Positions 1-7,356 of a stretch of DNA of 8,836 nucleotides are shown piece after piece. How positions within the stretch are numbered: position 1 is the first letter of the stretch; each line of letters starts with the position of its first letter. Position numbers and translations under genes: made by a program. The notes under the pieces are model-generated. The model made no database searches. It was given only the letters and a program-made list of their open reading frames with translations, and was not told the DNA's origin. The DNA is from Dehalococcoidia bacterium (GTDB lineage Bacteria > Chloroflexota > Dehalococcoidia > GIF9 > AB-539-J10), in contig JAUWGZ010000052.1 in NCBI GenBank assembly GCA_030606165.1, positions 1-8,836 on the forward strand, read 5' to 3'.

Positions 1-1188
1 ATATTCGTTGTCAAAGCCGACTGCTCGCACGGACCACTTAACCTTGGGCGGGCTCTTGGACATCATCACAGGAAATTCATATTCATCGTAGGGACCAAGG
101 AAAGGATCATCGATTTTGGTCATGAAGCCTCGCTCCCGGAAATGAGCATCCTCCACGACATTCTTGCTACTATACACGCGAGATGCAGCGAATCCATACT
201 CCTCGGCTAATGCCTCGATCTCCTCAGGTTTCTTGGTTCTGACCCAAGCAGCAATAATTTTGAGGATGGCAGTGGCGTTTTCTTCCTCTAGTCGGGTCAA
301 GTGGTCTTTAAATCGGGGGTCTTCAGCCAGTTCCGGCTTGCCCATAGCGGCACACAGTCCCTTAAACTCCTCCGGAGTCGGTGCTGCAATAGCCACGAAG
401 GTATCATCAGCGCAGCAGAAAGTATCGGCAGGACAGATTGATACGTCCCTGTTTCCCGTGGGCGTGGCCACTTTGCCCGTAATTTGCTGGTAGGGCCAGA
501 CCCACGACATTGTGCGCATGATATTCTCGGTTTGTGACAATTCAATGTACTGTCCTTTGCCTGTCTTGCCCCGATAATGAAGCGCTGCCAGCACTGCCAC
601 TTCACCCATCAAGGCACCGTAAGTGTCACAGACATACAACCGACTCTTTAGAGGTGGCCGGCCGGGAAAACTCGACATCCAAGCATAGCCGGAAAGTGCT
701 TGGGCAGCACCATCGTTGGAGGGCCTGTTCTCTTCAGCATATTGCCCCCACTGTCCAAAGCCATTCTTTGAGATATAAATAATACTCGGATTAATTTCCT
801 TGAGCTGTCGGTAGCCTATGTTCCATTTTTCCATCGTACCCGGTCTCAAATTATCTTCTACAATGTCAGATTTAGCTGCCAGTTCGCAGAATATCTTCTG
901 CGCTTCTGGTTTATGCAAATCTAGCCCCAGCCAGTATTTGTTGGTGTTGATGTGCACCGCTGCTGGTGACTGATCCCTGAAAAAGTGGCCAAAGGGAACC
1001 ATCTGACGAACTGTGTCACCCGTGGGTGGTAATTCGCACTTAATGACCTCAGCGCCCATCGCTCCGAGAAAGGCTGGCCCTGCAGGACCAAGTAAAATAG
1101 TGCAAGCCTCGAGCACGCGTATACCCTTTAGAGGGGATGGTTTGAAATATTTATTTTCCCGGTAATTTTTCCACGTCTCTTGTGCCAT
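1..1188 (-). CDS. CaiB/BaiF (family III) acyl-CoA transferase, C-terminus cut by window edge
   Basis: The frame is open for 396 codons from an ATG at 1188 to the left edge with no stop, so the 3' end lies outside the window. Family III CoA transferases move CoA between carboxylic acids through an aspartyl-CoA intermediate, as interlocking-ring dimers in the cytoplasm. The N-terminal CoA-binding part has the family pattern around residues 21-62: KGIRVLEACT, then GPAGPAFLGAMGAEVIK and a GDTVR end. The likely nucleophile is Asp188 in VCDTYGALMG, followed by the typical LAALHYRGKTGKGQYIELSQ stretch at 200-219. RPGTMEKW at 115-122 and the later PTPEEFKGLCAAMGKPELAEDPRF block also match the family. 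Family members are usually near 400 residues, so little is missing. The start has only a weak ribosome site (GGA). It lies 29 nt after the ABC permease and may share its transcript. The acid substrate cannot be told from the sequence. Confidence 0.9.
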   Translation of the reverse strand, partial: MAQETWKNYRENKYFKPSPLKGIRVLEACTILLGPAGPAFLGAMGAEVIKCELPPTGDTVRQMVPFGHFFRDQSPAAVHINTNKYWLGLDLHKPEAQKIFCELAAKSDIVEDNLRPGTMEKWNIGYRQLKEINPSIIYISKNGFGQWGQYAEENRPSNDGAAQALSGYAWMSSFPGRPPLKSRLYVCDTYGALMGEVAVLAALHYRGKTGKGQYIELSQTENIMRTMSWVWPYQQITGKVATPTGNRDVSICPADTFCCADDTFVAIAAPTPEEFKGLCAAMGKPELAEDPRFKDHLTRLEEENATAILKIIAAWVRTKKPEEIEALAEEYGFAASRVYSSKNVVEDAHFRERGFMTKIDDPFLGPYDEYEFPVMMSKSPPKVKWSVRAVGFDNEY

Positions 1189-1217
1189 AACAGTCCGCTT
1201 TAACAGAAATTGATTAG

Positions 1218-1991
1218 TTAATCGAGCTTCCAACCGAGTCTTGAGTATAAGATCGTACCGACAAAGAGAAGTGCAAAAGAAAGAGCTATAGTAAGAGTTA
1301 TCTGGCTGGAAGTTAAAGGATTATACGCAATCATCTCTGGTCCGGCCAGTAAGTGTACGATTGATGCCTGTGCTGAGGAAATGGGATAGACTCGAGAAAA
1401 TACTTGAAGTGGCACTGGCAGAACCTCGTATGGAGCAAATAGGCCTGATACGAAAGATGTTATTACTGCAATGCCGACCCCTGTCATGATCGCGCCCTGA
1501 AGATTCTTTATCAATGTGCCGATAATGAGTCCCACTCCGGCAGAGGCACAAATTACCAGAAAGACAAAGCCAACAACCTGCAGTATCTCGACTCCAGCTC
1601 CTGTGAAACGTGCACCGACTGCGATACCAATTACTATAACCAGAGCTGCTGCCAGCAAAGAAAGGGTAGTAACAGCAGAGATTCTACCAATGAAATCTCT
1701 GTAAGGTTTTATGGGCATTGATATGAGTTTGGAAAGTAAACCGTTCGCTCTATCGCCGGCAATACTGGCGGGAAGGTTAGACATGCCGGCTATCATCAGC
1801 GCGAAAACCATCATTGAAATGGCAATAGAACCCTTGATATAGGGAACCACTTCTTGAGGGGCACTACCTGTAAATATGTAGCTTCCAATGATTACCCAGA
1901 TTATCGGCCAGGCTATGGTCCAAAACAGTGCCGACTTCTCCCTGAGTAGCTCCTTGACTGCCTTGGTATAGGCTGCAGATATCTGCCTCAA
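1218..1991 (-). CDS. ABC-2 type transporter permease
   Basis: A 257-residue integral membrane protein that forms the channel half of an ABC exporter. Hydrophobic segments lie at about 21-40, 54-73, 103-127, 134-161, 166-186 and 230-250, giving the six helices expected of ABC-2 permeases such as DrrB. The cytoplasmic loop at 79-100 (GDRANGLLSKLISMPIKPY) is the typical coupling region of this family, where the sequence often reads E/D-R..G.L..L...P. The start codon is TTG at 1991, immediately after the TAA of the ATPase gene. An AGGAGG site inside the end of the ATPase gene, 11 nt upstream, supports this start, and no better ATG is available. The two proteins should form one exporter. Drug, lipid or polysaccharide export are all possible; the substrate is not indicated. 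Confidence 0.92.
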   Translation of the reverse strand: MRQISAAYTKAVKELLREKSALFWTIAWPIIWVIIGSYIFTGSAPQEVVPYIKGSIAISMMVFALMIAGMSNLPASIAGDRANGLLSKLISMPIKPYRDFIGRISAVTTLSLLAAALVIVIGIAVGARFTGAGVEILQVVGFVFLVICASAGVGLIIGTLIKNLQGAIMTGVGIAVITSFVSGLFAPYEVLPVPLQVFSRVYPISSAQASIVHLLAGPEMIAYNPLTSSQITLTIALSFALLFVGTILYSRLGWKLD

Positions 1992-2921
1992 TTATCCGGT
2001 TGCCTCCTGTAAGTGCCTTTCGGTAAGTCTGAAGAAGACGTCTTCGAGGGTGGGCCTCGCCATTTCGATACGCATCACCTTATGTCCGGCTTGGTCAAGA
2101 CTCTTTACCACATCTGCCAGTGCTCTGTCCCCGTTTCTTGCGTAAATCTTGTAGCCAGCCTCCGATTCCGCTACCTTTCCATTGATGCTATAACCCTTTA
2201 ACACTGAGAGCACACTATCAGTCTTCACAGCCGTCTCCACGGTTATCACATCCTCGACAGCATGTTTCCTCTTGAGCTCATCAGGAGTGCCTTCAGCTAT
2301 CATTTTACCATTGTCTATTAAACCCACTCTTGAGGCTAGCTCGGCGTCACTCCCGATATGAGTAATCAGAATAATACTGGTTTTCCTGTCCATAATCTCT
2401 TGAATCATACTGAAAAAGGATCTTCTGGCAGCAGGGTCGAGTCCAGTCGTCGGCTCATCCAGGATAAGGACCTTTATACCGGGGAAAATCGCTGTCGCAA
2501 CTTCTAACCTTTTCCTCATCCCACCAGAGTACTTGGCGACTCTCTTATCCACTTCTTCAGAAAGTCCAAGTTTGTTTAGCATTCCAGCCGCCAGTTGATT
2601 TGCCTGACTCCGGGAATATCCCAGGAGACCAGCGAAATAGATGAGATTTTCTTTTCCTGAAAGCTTGGGAGATGAGAAATTTTCCTGCGGCACATAGCCA
2701 ATAGATTCCTTAGCCTGTGCCGGCTTTTTACCATAGACTTCAACAACACCGCTATCTTGCGTTTTCACCGCAGCAATTATTGAAGCAAGTGTAGTCTTGC
2801 CAGAACCATTTGGCCCCATCAGAGCATAGAACTCGCCTTCTGGCACATCAAGGTTAACTCCGTCAAGCACACGTCGGCTATCATATGTCTTGACTAGATT
2901 CTCTACATGTATCGCAAACAC
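1992..2921 (-). CDS. ABC-2 exporter ATP-binding protein, DrrA-like
   Basis: A 309-residue ATPase that powers the permease encoded directly downstream. All nucleotide-binding motifs are present: Walker A GPNGSGKT at 36-43, Q-loop Gln79 in YVPQ, signature YSGGM at 131-135 (Leu of LSGGQ replaced by Tyr), Walker B VLILDE at 151-156 with Glu156, D-loop GLDP at 160-163 and switch His188 in LITH. The C-terminal 220-309 region ends in PTLEDVFFRLTER, the tail seen in DrrA/NatA-type exporters. The start is GTG at 2921, with GAGG at 2931-2934 nine nt upstream. The gene opens a new block after a 266-bp gap, so its promoter probably lies in that gap. The ATPase assignment is firm; the cargo is unknown. 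Confidence 0.95.
   Translation of the reverse strand: MFAIHVENLVKTYDSRRVLDGVNLDVPEGEFYALMGPNGSGKTTLASIIAAVKTQDSGVVEVYGKKPAQAKESIGYVPQENFSSPKLSGKENLIYFAGLLGYSRSQANQLAAGMLNKLGLSEEVDKRVAKYSGGMRKRLEVATAIFPGIKVLILDEPTTGLDPAARRSFFSMIQEIMDRKTSIILITHIGSDAELASRVGLIDNGKMIAEGTPDELKRKHAVEDVITVETAVKTDSVLSVLKGYSINGKVAESEAGYKIYARNGDRALADVVKSLDQAGHKVMRIEMARPTLEDVFFRLTERHLQEATG
2003..2008 (-). promoter_or_regulatory. Shine-Dalgarno site for the TTG-started permease
   Basis: The minus strand reads AGGAGG here, inside the last codons of the ATPase gene and 11 nt before the TTG at 1991. A full consensus site fixes this rare start and suggests translational coupling of the two exporter subunits. Confidence 0.75.
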
Positions 2922-2994
2922 TTAGAAATGCCTCGATTCTGTAATCGGATTCGGTGGAATATTCATAGAATCTCCACTGACACAGCTAAAAAGT

Positions 2995-3000
2995 ATTATA
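2995..3000 (-). promoter_or_regulatory. Possible -10 element for the ABC cassette
   Basis: The minus strand reads TATAAT here, about 74 nt upstream of the GTG start of the ATPase. The 16-18 nt spacing window upstream contains only AT-rich sequence and nothing like TTGACA, so a sigma-70 promoter is only a weak proposal. Confidence 0.3.
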
Positions 3001-3152
3001 CCTCGTGAGTCGACTTATTTATATAGCCAGTTGTTTACGAGCTCTGTGGCGTGGTGGAAAGTGAGGAGTTAAAGTAAGCTCAGTGCAGAACTCAAGACAT
3101 AGGGATTTTGGGGTGGTGTGATGTAGTGTGCGGAAATGTGTGCCCTGGACTG

Positions 3153-3168
3153 GCTGGCCAATGCCAGC
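3153..3168 (-). terminator. Small hairpin after the glutamate-synthase-like gene, weak terminator candidate
   Basis: On the minus strand GCTGGC pairs perfectly with GCCAGC around a four-base loop (ATTG), starting 19 nt after the TAA of the upstream gene. No run of T follows, so it does not meet the usual intrinsic terminator pattern. It may be an mRNA 3'-end structure or chance. Confidence 0.3.
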
Positions 3169-3187
3169 TATAGGTATCCTCTCTACT

Positions 3188-4765
3188 TTATCCCAGAATC
3201 TTCTCTGCCTCTTCCTTATCTGCCTCCATCACGTGGGGTATGCCGGAGACCCCCGCTGCCTCATGAGTGAGGGCAACAATATCGCTACGGTCGAGGAACT
3301 CGACGGCAAACTTGCGGCTTCCAGCCATGAGCTGGCGTAAACCCTGGGCGAGCCGCTCGTAATAAGTGTAGAGCCCGATAGCCGAAGTTGGAATCCTCTC
3401 ATAATCTTTGCCATACTCTCTTTTCAGCCCCTCAGCAGTAACAAAGATAGCTTCCCTCGTTTTGCCAAATCGCTGGAGATAAATAGGAAGTTGTCCGCTG
3501 TTTATCGATTCACCGATAGTCTTGCCAACCATAACCGCCGCGAGAGGTGCTCGTGCCATACCTATCGCTTTCACATAGGGAGAACATAGTGCCAAGCCCT
3601 TAAATAGCTGGTCTTCCAAAGTAAACCCACCTGCAATTACAAGGTCAGGCACATATTCGCCTTTCTGGGCCAAACGGCTACAATATTTATAGAGCAGCGA
3701 CCATAGTTCTATACCAGGTACACCCCACTCATTCATCATACGCCACGGGCTCATGCCGGTACCCCCACCTGCAGCATCAACGGTGATATAGTCAATCTTT
3801 GCCCTGGAGGAAAACTTGACTGCACGCGCAAGGTCTGCGGGTCTGTAGGCGCCAGTTTTCAACGATACATGTTTGGCACCAGCCTTCCGCAATTGAGTAA
3901 CAGTCTCAAGGAAGCCCTCTTCAGTAACCATACCAACCCGTGAATGCCTCTCAAACTCAGTAAAAATGCCATTCTTGAACTCCTCTATCGTAGCAGGATC
4001 AAGCGGGTCAGGAAGGACAATGTAGCCCCGTTTCTTGAGGAGCTGTGCCTTTTCAAGGCTCTTGATTTTTACCTCACCACCAATATCCTTGGCTCCTTGT
4101 CCCCATTTCAATTCTACCGCATTGACCCCGAGTCTCTCTATGGCATACTTCAGTACACCAAGGCGACTGTCTTCGACATTTGCCTGTACAACAATAGCAC
4201 CATAGCCATCGCGCTGCCATTGCTGGTAAAGCTTTACACGCCTCTCGAGGTCAGGTGAGTGAATCACCCTTCCATTCTGTATTTTCGCGTCCACATCCAT
4301 GCCACAGACATTCTCGCCGATGGTGAGCGGTATCCCAGTAAGTGCAGCACCAATGGCTAAACCTTCCCAGTTCTGAGTGGCGATATTTGTGGAACCCAGA
4401 CCCGGAATGAGTAGAGGCAGGCGCAACTTGATTCCTTTATCCTGACCTAATCTCGTCTCAAGGCTAACATTTGGGAAGATAGCCCTATCCGAGTCTGCTT
4501 CTATGCCAACAGCGCCAACAGCTGTTCCCATTATGTTGAAATGCGATAAATCAACAGGGTATGCCTTTTGTGATGCGGTTGTTATTATTCCGAATGGCTG
4601 CGGGTAAATAACCTCGTGACCCCGGTAAGCGCTCTTACCAACTTCGCACATACCGATACAGCCTTCCACGCAGGTGACGCACATTCCACTTATCGGGCAC
4701 CAGTCACCACCCGTCCTGTTCTTGCTCAACGTAGCAGCTGTTGCGTTATACCTGGTTAATGTCAT
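3188..4765 (-). CDS. Stand-alone FMN-binding glutamate-synthase-like oxidoreductase with N-terminal cysteine cluster
   Basis: A 525-residue protein related to the central FMN (synthase) domain of glutamate synthase, at about residues 110-440. Family-like blocks are ELKWGQGAKDIGGEVK at 218-233, SLKTGAYR at 301-308 and DYITVDAAGGGTGMSP at 325-340. The amidotransferase (glutaminase) domain and the GXGXG C-terminal domain are absent. The CX5CP-type [3Fe-4S] motif of true GltB is not seen where the barrel should carry it; AVMVGKTIGES stands there at 410-420. Instead the N-terminus has C23, C29, C32, C36 and C40 (CX5CX2CX3CX3C), probably a [4Fe-4S] site. The ATG at 4765 has AGGAGG six nt upstream. 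It is the last gene of the train, 48 nt after the HoxU-like gene, so those Fe-S proteins may supply its electrons. The superfamily is clear. Glutamate formation is not shown, and another flavin-dependent reaction is equally possible. Confidence 0.88.
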   Translation of the reverse strand: MTLTRYNATAATLSKNRTGGDWCPISGMCVTCVEGCIGMCEVGKSAYRGHEVIYPQPFGIITTASQKAYPVDLSHFNIMGTAVGAVGIEADSDRAIFPNVSLETRLGQDKGIKLRLPLLIPGLGSTNIATQNWEGLAIGAALTGIPLTIGENVCGMDVDAKIQNGRVIHSPDLERRVKLYQQWQRDGYGAIVVQANVEDSRLGVLKYAIERLGVNAVELKWGQGAKDIGGEVKIKSLEKAQLLKKRGYIVLPDPLDPATIEEFKNGIFTEFERHSRVGMVTEEGFLETVTQLRKAGAKHVSLKTGAYRPADLARAVKFSSRAKIDYITVDAAGGGTGMSPWRMMNEWGVPGIELWSLLYKYCSRLAQKGEYVPDLVIAGGFTLEDQLFKGLALCSPYVKAIGMARAPLAAVMVGKTIGESINSGQLPIYLQRFGKTREAIFVTAEGLKREYGKDYERIPTSAIGLYTYYERLAQGLRQLMAGSRKFAVEFLDRSDIVALTHEAAGVSGIPHVMEADKEEAEKILG

Positions 4766-4771
4766 TTCTAA

Positions 4772-4777
4772 CCTCCT
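4772..4777 (-). promoter_or_regulatory. Strong Shine-Dalgarno site of the glutamate-synthase-like gene
   Basis: A full AGGAGG lies on the minus strand six nt before the ATG at 4765. It fixes that start and suggests high translation compared with the upstream genes. Confidence 0.75.
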
Positions 4778-4813
4778 CTTAAGTTAACCTTTACTGTTTT
4801 CTTAATTTCTTAG

Positions 4814-5479
4814 CTAATAAACCTTGTGACCTGATGGACCAACACTTTGTGAACATTCTGTGCAAACAGGACAAGTCTCTACAGGTTTAAGGTTCTGACA
4901 TGCCCCACAAAGACCGTCTATCAAGTTGCCCGCCATACAGGCTCTCTCATTGACTGGACATATCCATTCGCAGCCACCGCAATTGCGGCACTCTTCGGGA
5001 GCGAGATCAAAAGCGGTTGCTACCCTCCGTGATGTGCCGCGGCCAACAAATCCAATGCCGCCAGATTTCATCTGTTCTTTGCAGTAGCGCACACAACGTC
5101 CACAGAGAATACAGCCCCTGTCCTTTATCTTGAAACGAACCTTGTTAATACCCATATTTGCAGCCATGTCTTGCAGCGTTTTGGAGTTTGGACAGGAAGC
5201 GAGCAACAGTTCGATGATCAGCTTGCGCGCTTTCGTTACTTTCTCCGAACTCGTAAAGATCACTTGTCCCTGCTCCACTGGTAGAGTACAGGACGCTTCC
5301 AGTGATGAACGAATGTCTTCAACCACCTCAACTATACAGACACGGCAGGCGCCATAAGGGCTCAGGCTAGGATGATAGCAGAGAGTCGGAATGATAATAC
5401 CCATCTCTCTTGCTGCTTCAAGAACTGTAGTCCCCTCCGGCACTCTTGTCTTTATCCCATCAATAGTTAGTTCAACCAT
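4814..5479 (-). CDS. HoxU/NuoG-N-like 2Fe-2S and 4Fe-4S electron-transfer protein
   Basis: A 221-residue protein matching the N-terminal electron-wire part of NuoG, HoxU and [FeFe]-hydrogenase HydA. Residues 1-75 form a plant-type [2Fe-2S] ferredoxin fold with C34, C45, C48 and C64. Residues 118-180 hold a two-cluster ferredoxin region: C123, C126, C129, C133, then C164, C167, C170, C174. The His-Cys [4Fe-4S] motif normally between these parts (H-x3-C-x2-C-x5-C) is not there; only Cys96 remains. After C181 comes an unusual tail with C191, C194, C203, C206 and C209 (CX2CX8CX2CX2C), which could bind another cluster or zinc. No molybdopterin or H-cluster domain follows. The ATG at 5479 has GAGGG six nt upstream and lies 12 nt after the NuoF-like gene. 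Likely role: relay between the NADH flavoprotein and a partner, plausibly the next gene's product. Confidence 0.9.
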   Translation of the reverse strand: MVELTIDGIKTRVPEGTTVLEAAREMGIIIPTLCYHPSLSPYGACRVCIVEVVEDIRSSLEASCTLPVEQGQVIFTSSEKVTKARKLIIELLLASCPNSKTLQDMAANMGINKVRFKIKDRGCILCGRCVRYCKEQMKSGGIGFVGRGTSRRVATAFDLAPEECRNCGGCEWICPVNERACMAGNLIDGLCGACQNLKPVETCPVCTECSQSVGPSGHKVY

Positions 5480-5491
5480 GCTTTTCCCTCT

Positions 5492-7351
5492 CTATAAGAC
5501 TGTGACTGCCTCGAACTTGCAGTTGTCGCGGCAAAGCCCGCACTTGATACACTTATCCTGATCGATCTTGTACGGCTCCTTCCTCTTACCTGATATTGCT
5601 CCCTGCGGACACTCTGTGGCGCATACTCCGCAGCCGGTGCATTTCTCCTCGTCAATGGTAAAGGTAATAAGTGCCTTGCAGACGCCTGCCGGGCAGTGTT
5701 TCTCTATTATATGAGCCGTATATTCATCGCGAAAATATCTGATAGTCGAGAGAACAGGGTTGGGGGCTGTGCCACCAAGAGCACAAAGAGAAGTCTCTTT
5801 TATGACCCACCCGAGCTCCTCCAGAAGTTCGATATCCTCTTCCTTACCTCTTCCTTCCGTTATGTCAGTTAGAATATCGAGCATCCTATCTAATCCCTCA
5901 CGACAGGGCACGCATTTGCCGCAGGATTCTTCAGTGAGGAACTTAATGAAATATCTTGCTAAATCCACCATACACGTATCCTCATCCATGACTATCATTC
6001 CACCTGAGCCCATCATTGATCCCACCTCGGTAAGCCTATCAAAATCAACAGGCAGGTTAATCAAGCTCTCAGGAATACAACCACCTGAGGGGCCTCCTGT
6101 TTGGACAGCTTTTAATCTCTTGCCATCGGGGATTCCGCCACCGATGTCGTAAATTATCTCTCTGAGCGTGATGCCCATTGGCACCTCAACCAATCCTGTA
6201 TTGTTTATCTTCCCCACCAGAGAAAATATCTTGGTGCCCTTGCTTCCCTCTGTGCCGATTTGCGAGTACCAGTCCGCCCCGCGCTTGATTATGAGCGGCA
6301 CATTGGCCCAGGTTTCCACGTTATTGAGATTGGAGGGCTTGCCATTAAGTCCGCTCACAATGGTGTGAATGTGCTTGGGACGTGGTTCACCTATCTTGCC
6401 TTCTAGGGAGGCCATAAGTGCAGTCGATTCGCCGCAGACAAACGCACCTCCACCTCGTGAAATCTTGATATCAAAGTCAAAACCAGAGCTGAGGATATTC
6501 TCACCGAGAAGACGGTATTCCCTCGCCTGCTCTAGCGCTACGCTCAGGTTCTTCACGGCCAGCGGATATTCGTGCCGAACATAAACGTATCCGTAGTGTG
6601 AGCCTATTGCGTACGCGCCGATTATCATCCCTTCTATGACGCTCTGGGGATTCCCTTCAAGCAGGCTCCTGTCCATATAAGCACCGGGGTCACCCTCATC
6701 AGCGTTACAGATGACATAGCGGATGCCGTCTGATGACGGACCATTGCGGCAGGCTTCCCACTTTCTGGCTGTGGGGAATCCCCCACCACCACGCCCACGT
6801 AAGCCGGATTTCTTGATTTCCTCAATTACCTCCTCCGGCTGCATATTGAAGAGGACTTTAGACAGAGCCGAGTAACCGCCTATAGCAAGGTAGTCCTCTA
6901 TGTTTGTGGGATCGATGACACCGTTATTGCCAAAGACAAGCCTTTCCTGCTTCTTGTAAAAGGGAACGTCATTTTCAAAATGTGCTTTCTTTCTGCTCAT
7001 CGGGTCAACATAAAGGAGCCTATCGATGATATTGCCTCTCATGACCGTTTCTGTGATTATTTCAGAAACGTCGTTTGGACTAACGCGCTGGTAGAATATC
7101 TTTTGGGGATAGAGTACCATTAGCGGACCACGCTCGCAGAAACCGTGGCAGCCTGTTACTTTCAATTCGACCTGTTTGCTTAACCCTTGCCGCTTTATCT
7201 CGTTCTTGAGTGCTTTGACAACGTCGTCGCACCTATACGCATGACAGCCAGTGCCACCACAGATTGAGATACAGGACTTTTCCGGCTTGCGCTGCTTCAG
7301 TATCTTGGCCCGCAATTGTTCTAGTTCAACCGCTGCTCTCAACCTCTTCAT
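5492..7351 (-). CDS. nuoF: NuoF/HndC/HydB-like NADH-binding flavoprotein with extra Fe-S domains
   Basis: A 619-residue subunit that should bind NAD(H) and FMN and pass electrons to Fe-S clusters. Domains in order: a thioredoxin-like [2Fe-2S] region (C31, C36, C68, C72; C27 and C41 nearby); the NuoF FMN/NAD fold with GLRGRGGGGFP at 183-193 and CNADEGDPGAYMDRS at 215-229; an SLBB region about 370-450; the NuoF [4Fe-4S] site C477, C480, C483, C523; and a C-terminal two-cluster ferredoxin with C571, C574, C577, C581 and C601, C604, C607, C611. Complex I NuoF is shorter and lacks both outer domains; this layout is that of HydB/HndC of electron-bifurcating hydrogenases. I chose the ATG at 7351, not the longer frame from 7480: it has GGAAGG nine nt upstream, lies five nt after the NuoE stop, and the extra 43 residues only overlap nuoE. 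NAD rather than NADP use is likely from the family but not proven. Confidence 0.95.
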   Translation of the reverse strand: MKRLRAAVELEQLRAKILKQRKPEKSCISICGGTGCHAYRCDDVVKALKNEIKRQGLSKQVELKVTGCHGFCERGPLMVLYPQKIFYQRVSPNDVSEIITETVMRGNIIDRLLYVDPMSRKKAHFENDVPFYKKQERLVFGNNGVIDPTNIEDYLAIGGYSALSKVLFNMQPEEVIEEIKKSGLRGRGGGGFPTARKWEACRNGPSSDGIRYVICNADEGDPGAYMDRSLLEGNPQSVIEGMIIGAYAIGSHYGYVYVRHEYPLAVKNLSVALEQAREYRLLGENILSSGFDFDIKISRGGGAFVCGESTALMASLEGKIGEPRPKHIHTIVSGLNGKPSNLNNVETWANVPLIIKRGADWYSQIGTEGSKGTKIFSLVGKINNTGLVEVPMGITLREIIYDIGGGIPDGKRLKAVQTGGPSGGCIPESLINLPVDFDRLTEVGSMMGSGGMIVMDEDTCMVDLARYFIKFLTEESCGKCVPCREGLDRMLDILTDITEGRGKEEDIELLEELGWVIKETSLCALGGTAPNPVLSTIRYFRDEYTAHIIEKHCPAGVCKALITFTIDEEKCTGCGVCATECPQGAISGKRKEPYKIDQDKCIKCGLCRDNCKFEAVTVL

Positions 7352-7356
7352 ACTTC

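Larger units (their letters stand above)
2922..3187. other. 266-bp intergenic region between the Fe-S gene train and the ABC cassette
   Basis: No convincing gene was found on either strand. The plus-strand frame starting at 3128 is a shadow of the downstream coding region. The gap holds a short hairpin just after the glutamate-synthase-like gene, an AT-rich stretch around 2990-3026 with a perfect TATAAT on the minus strand, and short palindromes at 2957-2964 (GAATATTC) and around 3008-3016 (AGTCGACT core). I saw no tRNA and no riboswitch-like fold by eye. Confidence 0.6.

Noticed and set aside
164..605. Short frames on both strands within the left-edge region
   Set aside because: The minus-strand frame from 1188 to the edge is an unbroken CaiB/BaiF CoA transferase; the others are out of frame with it.
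2956..2976. Possible NrpR-type operator (GGAA-N6-TTCC) in the 266-bp gap
   Set aside because: GGAA is present at 2956-2959, but the bases six positions later are TAGA rather than TTCC; no match was found by eye upstream of the nuoE-like or glutamate-synthase-like genes either.
2922..3187. tRNA, small RNA or CRISPR repeats in the intergenic gap
   Set aside because: No T-loop-like GTTCRA motif in a cloverleaf setting and no repeated units were seen.
5760..6152. 130-codon plus-strand open frame opposite the NuoF-like gene
   Set aside because: It is antisense to the conserved SLBB and Fe-S region, with low-complexity Ser/Pro content and no start context.
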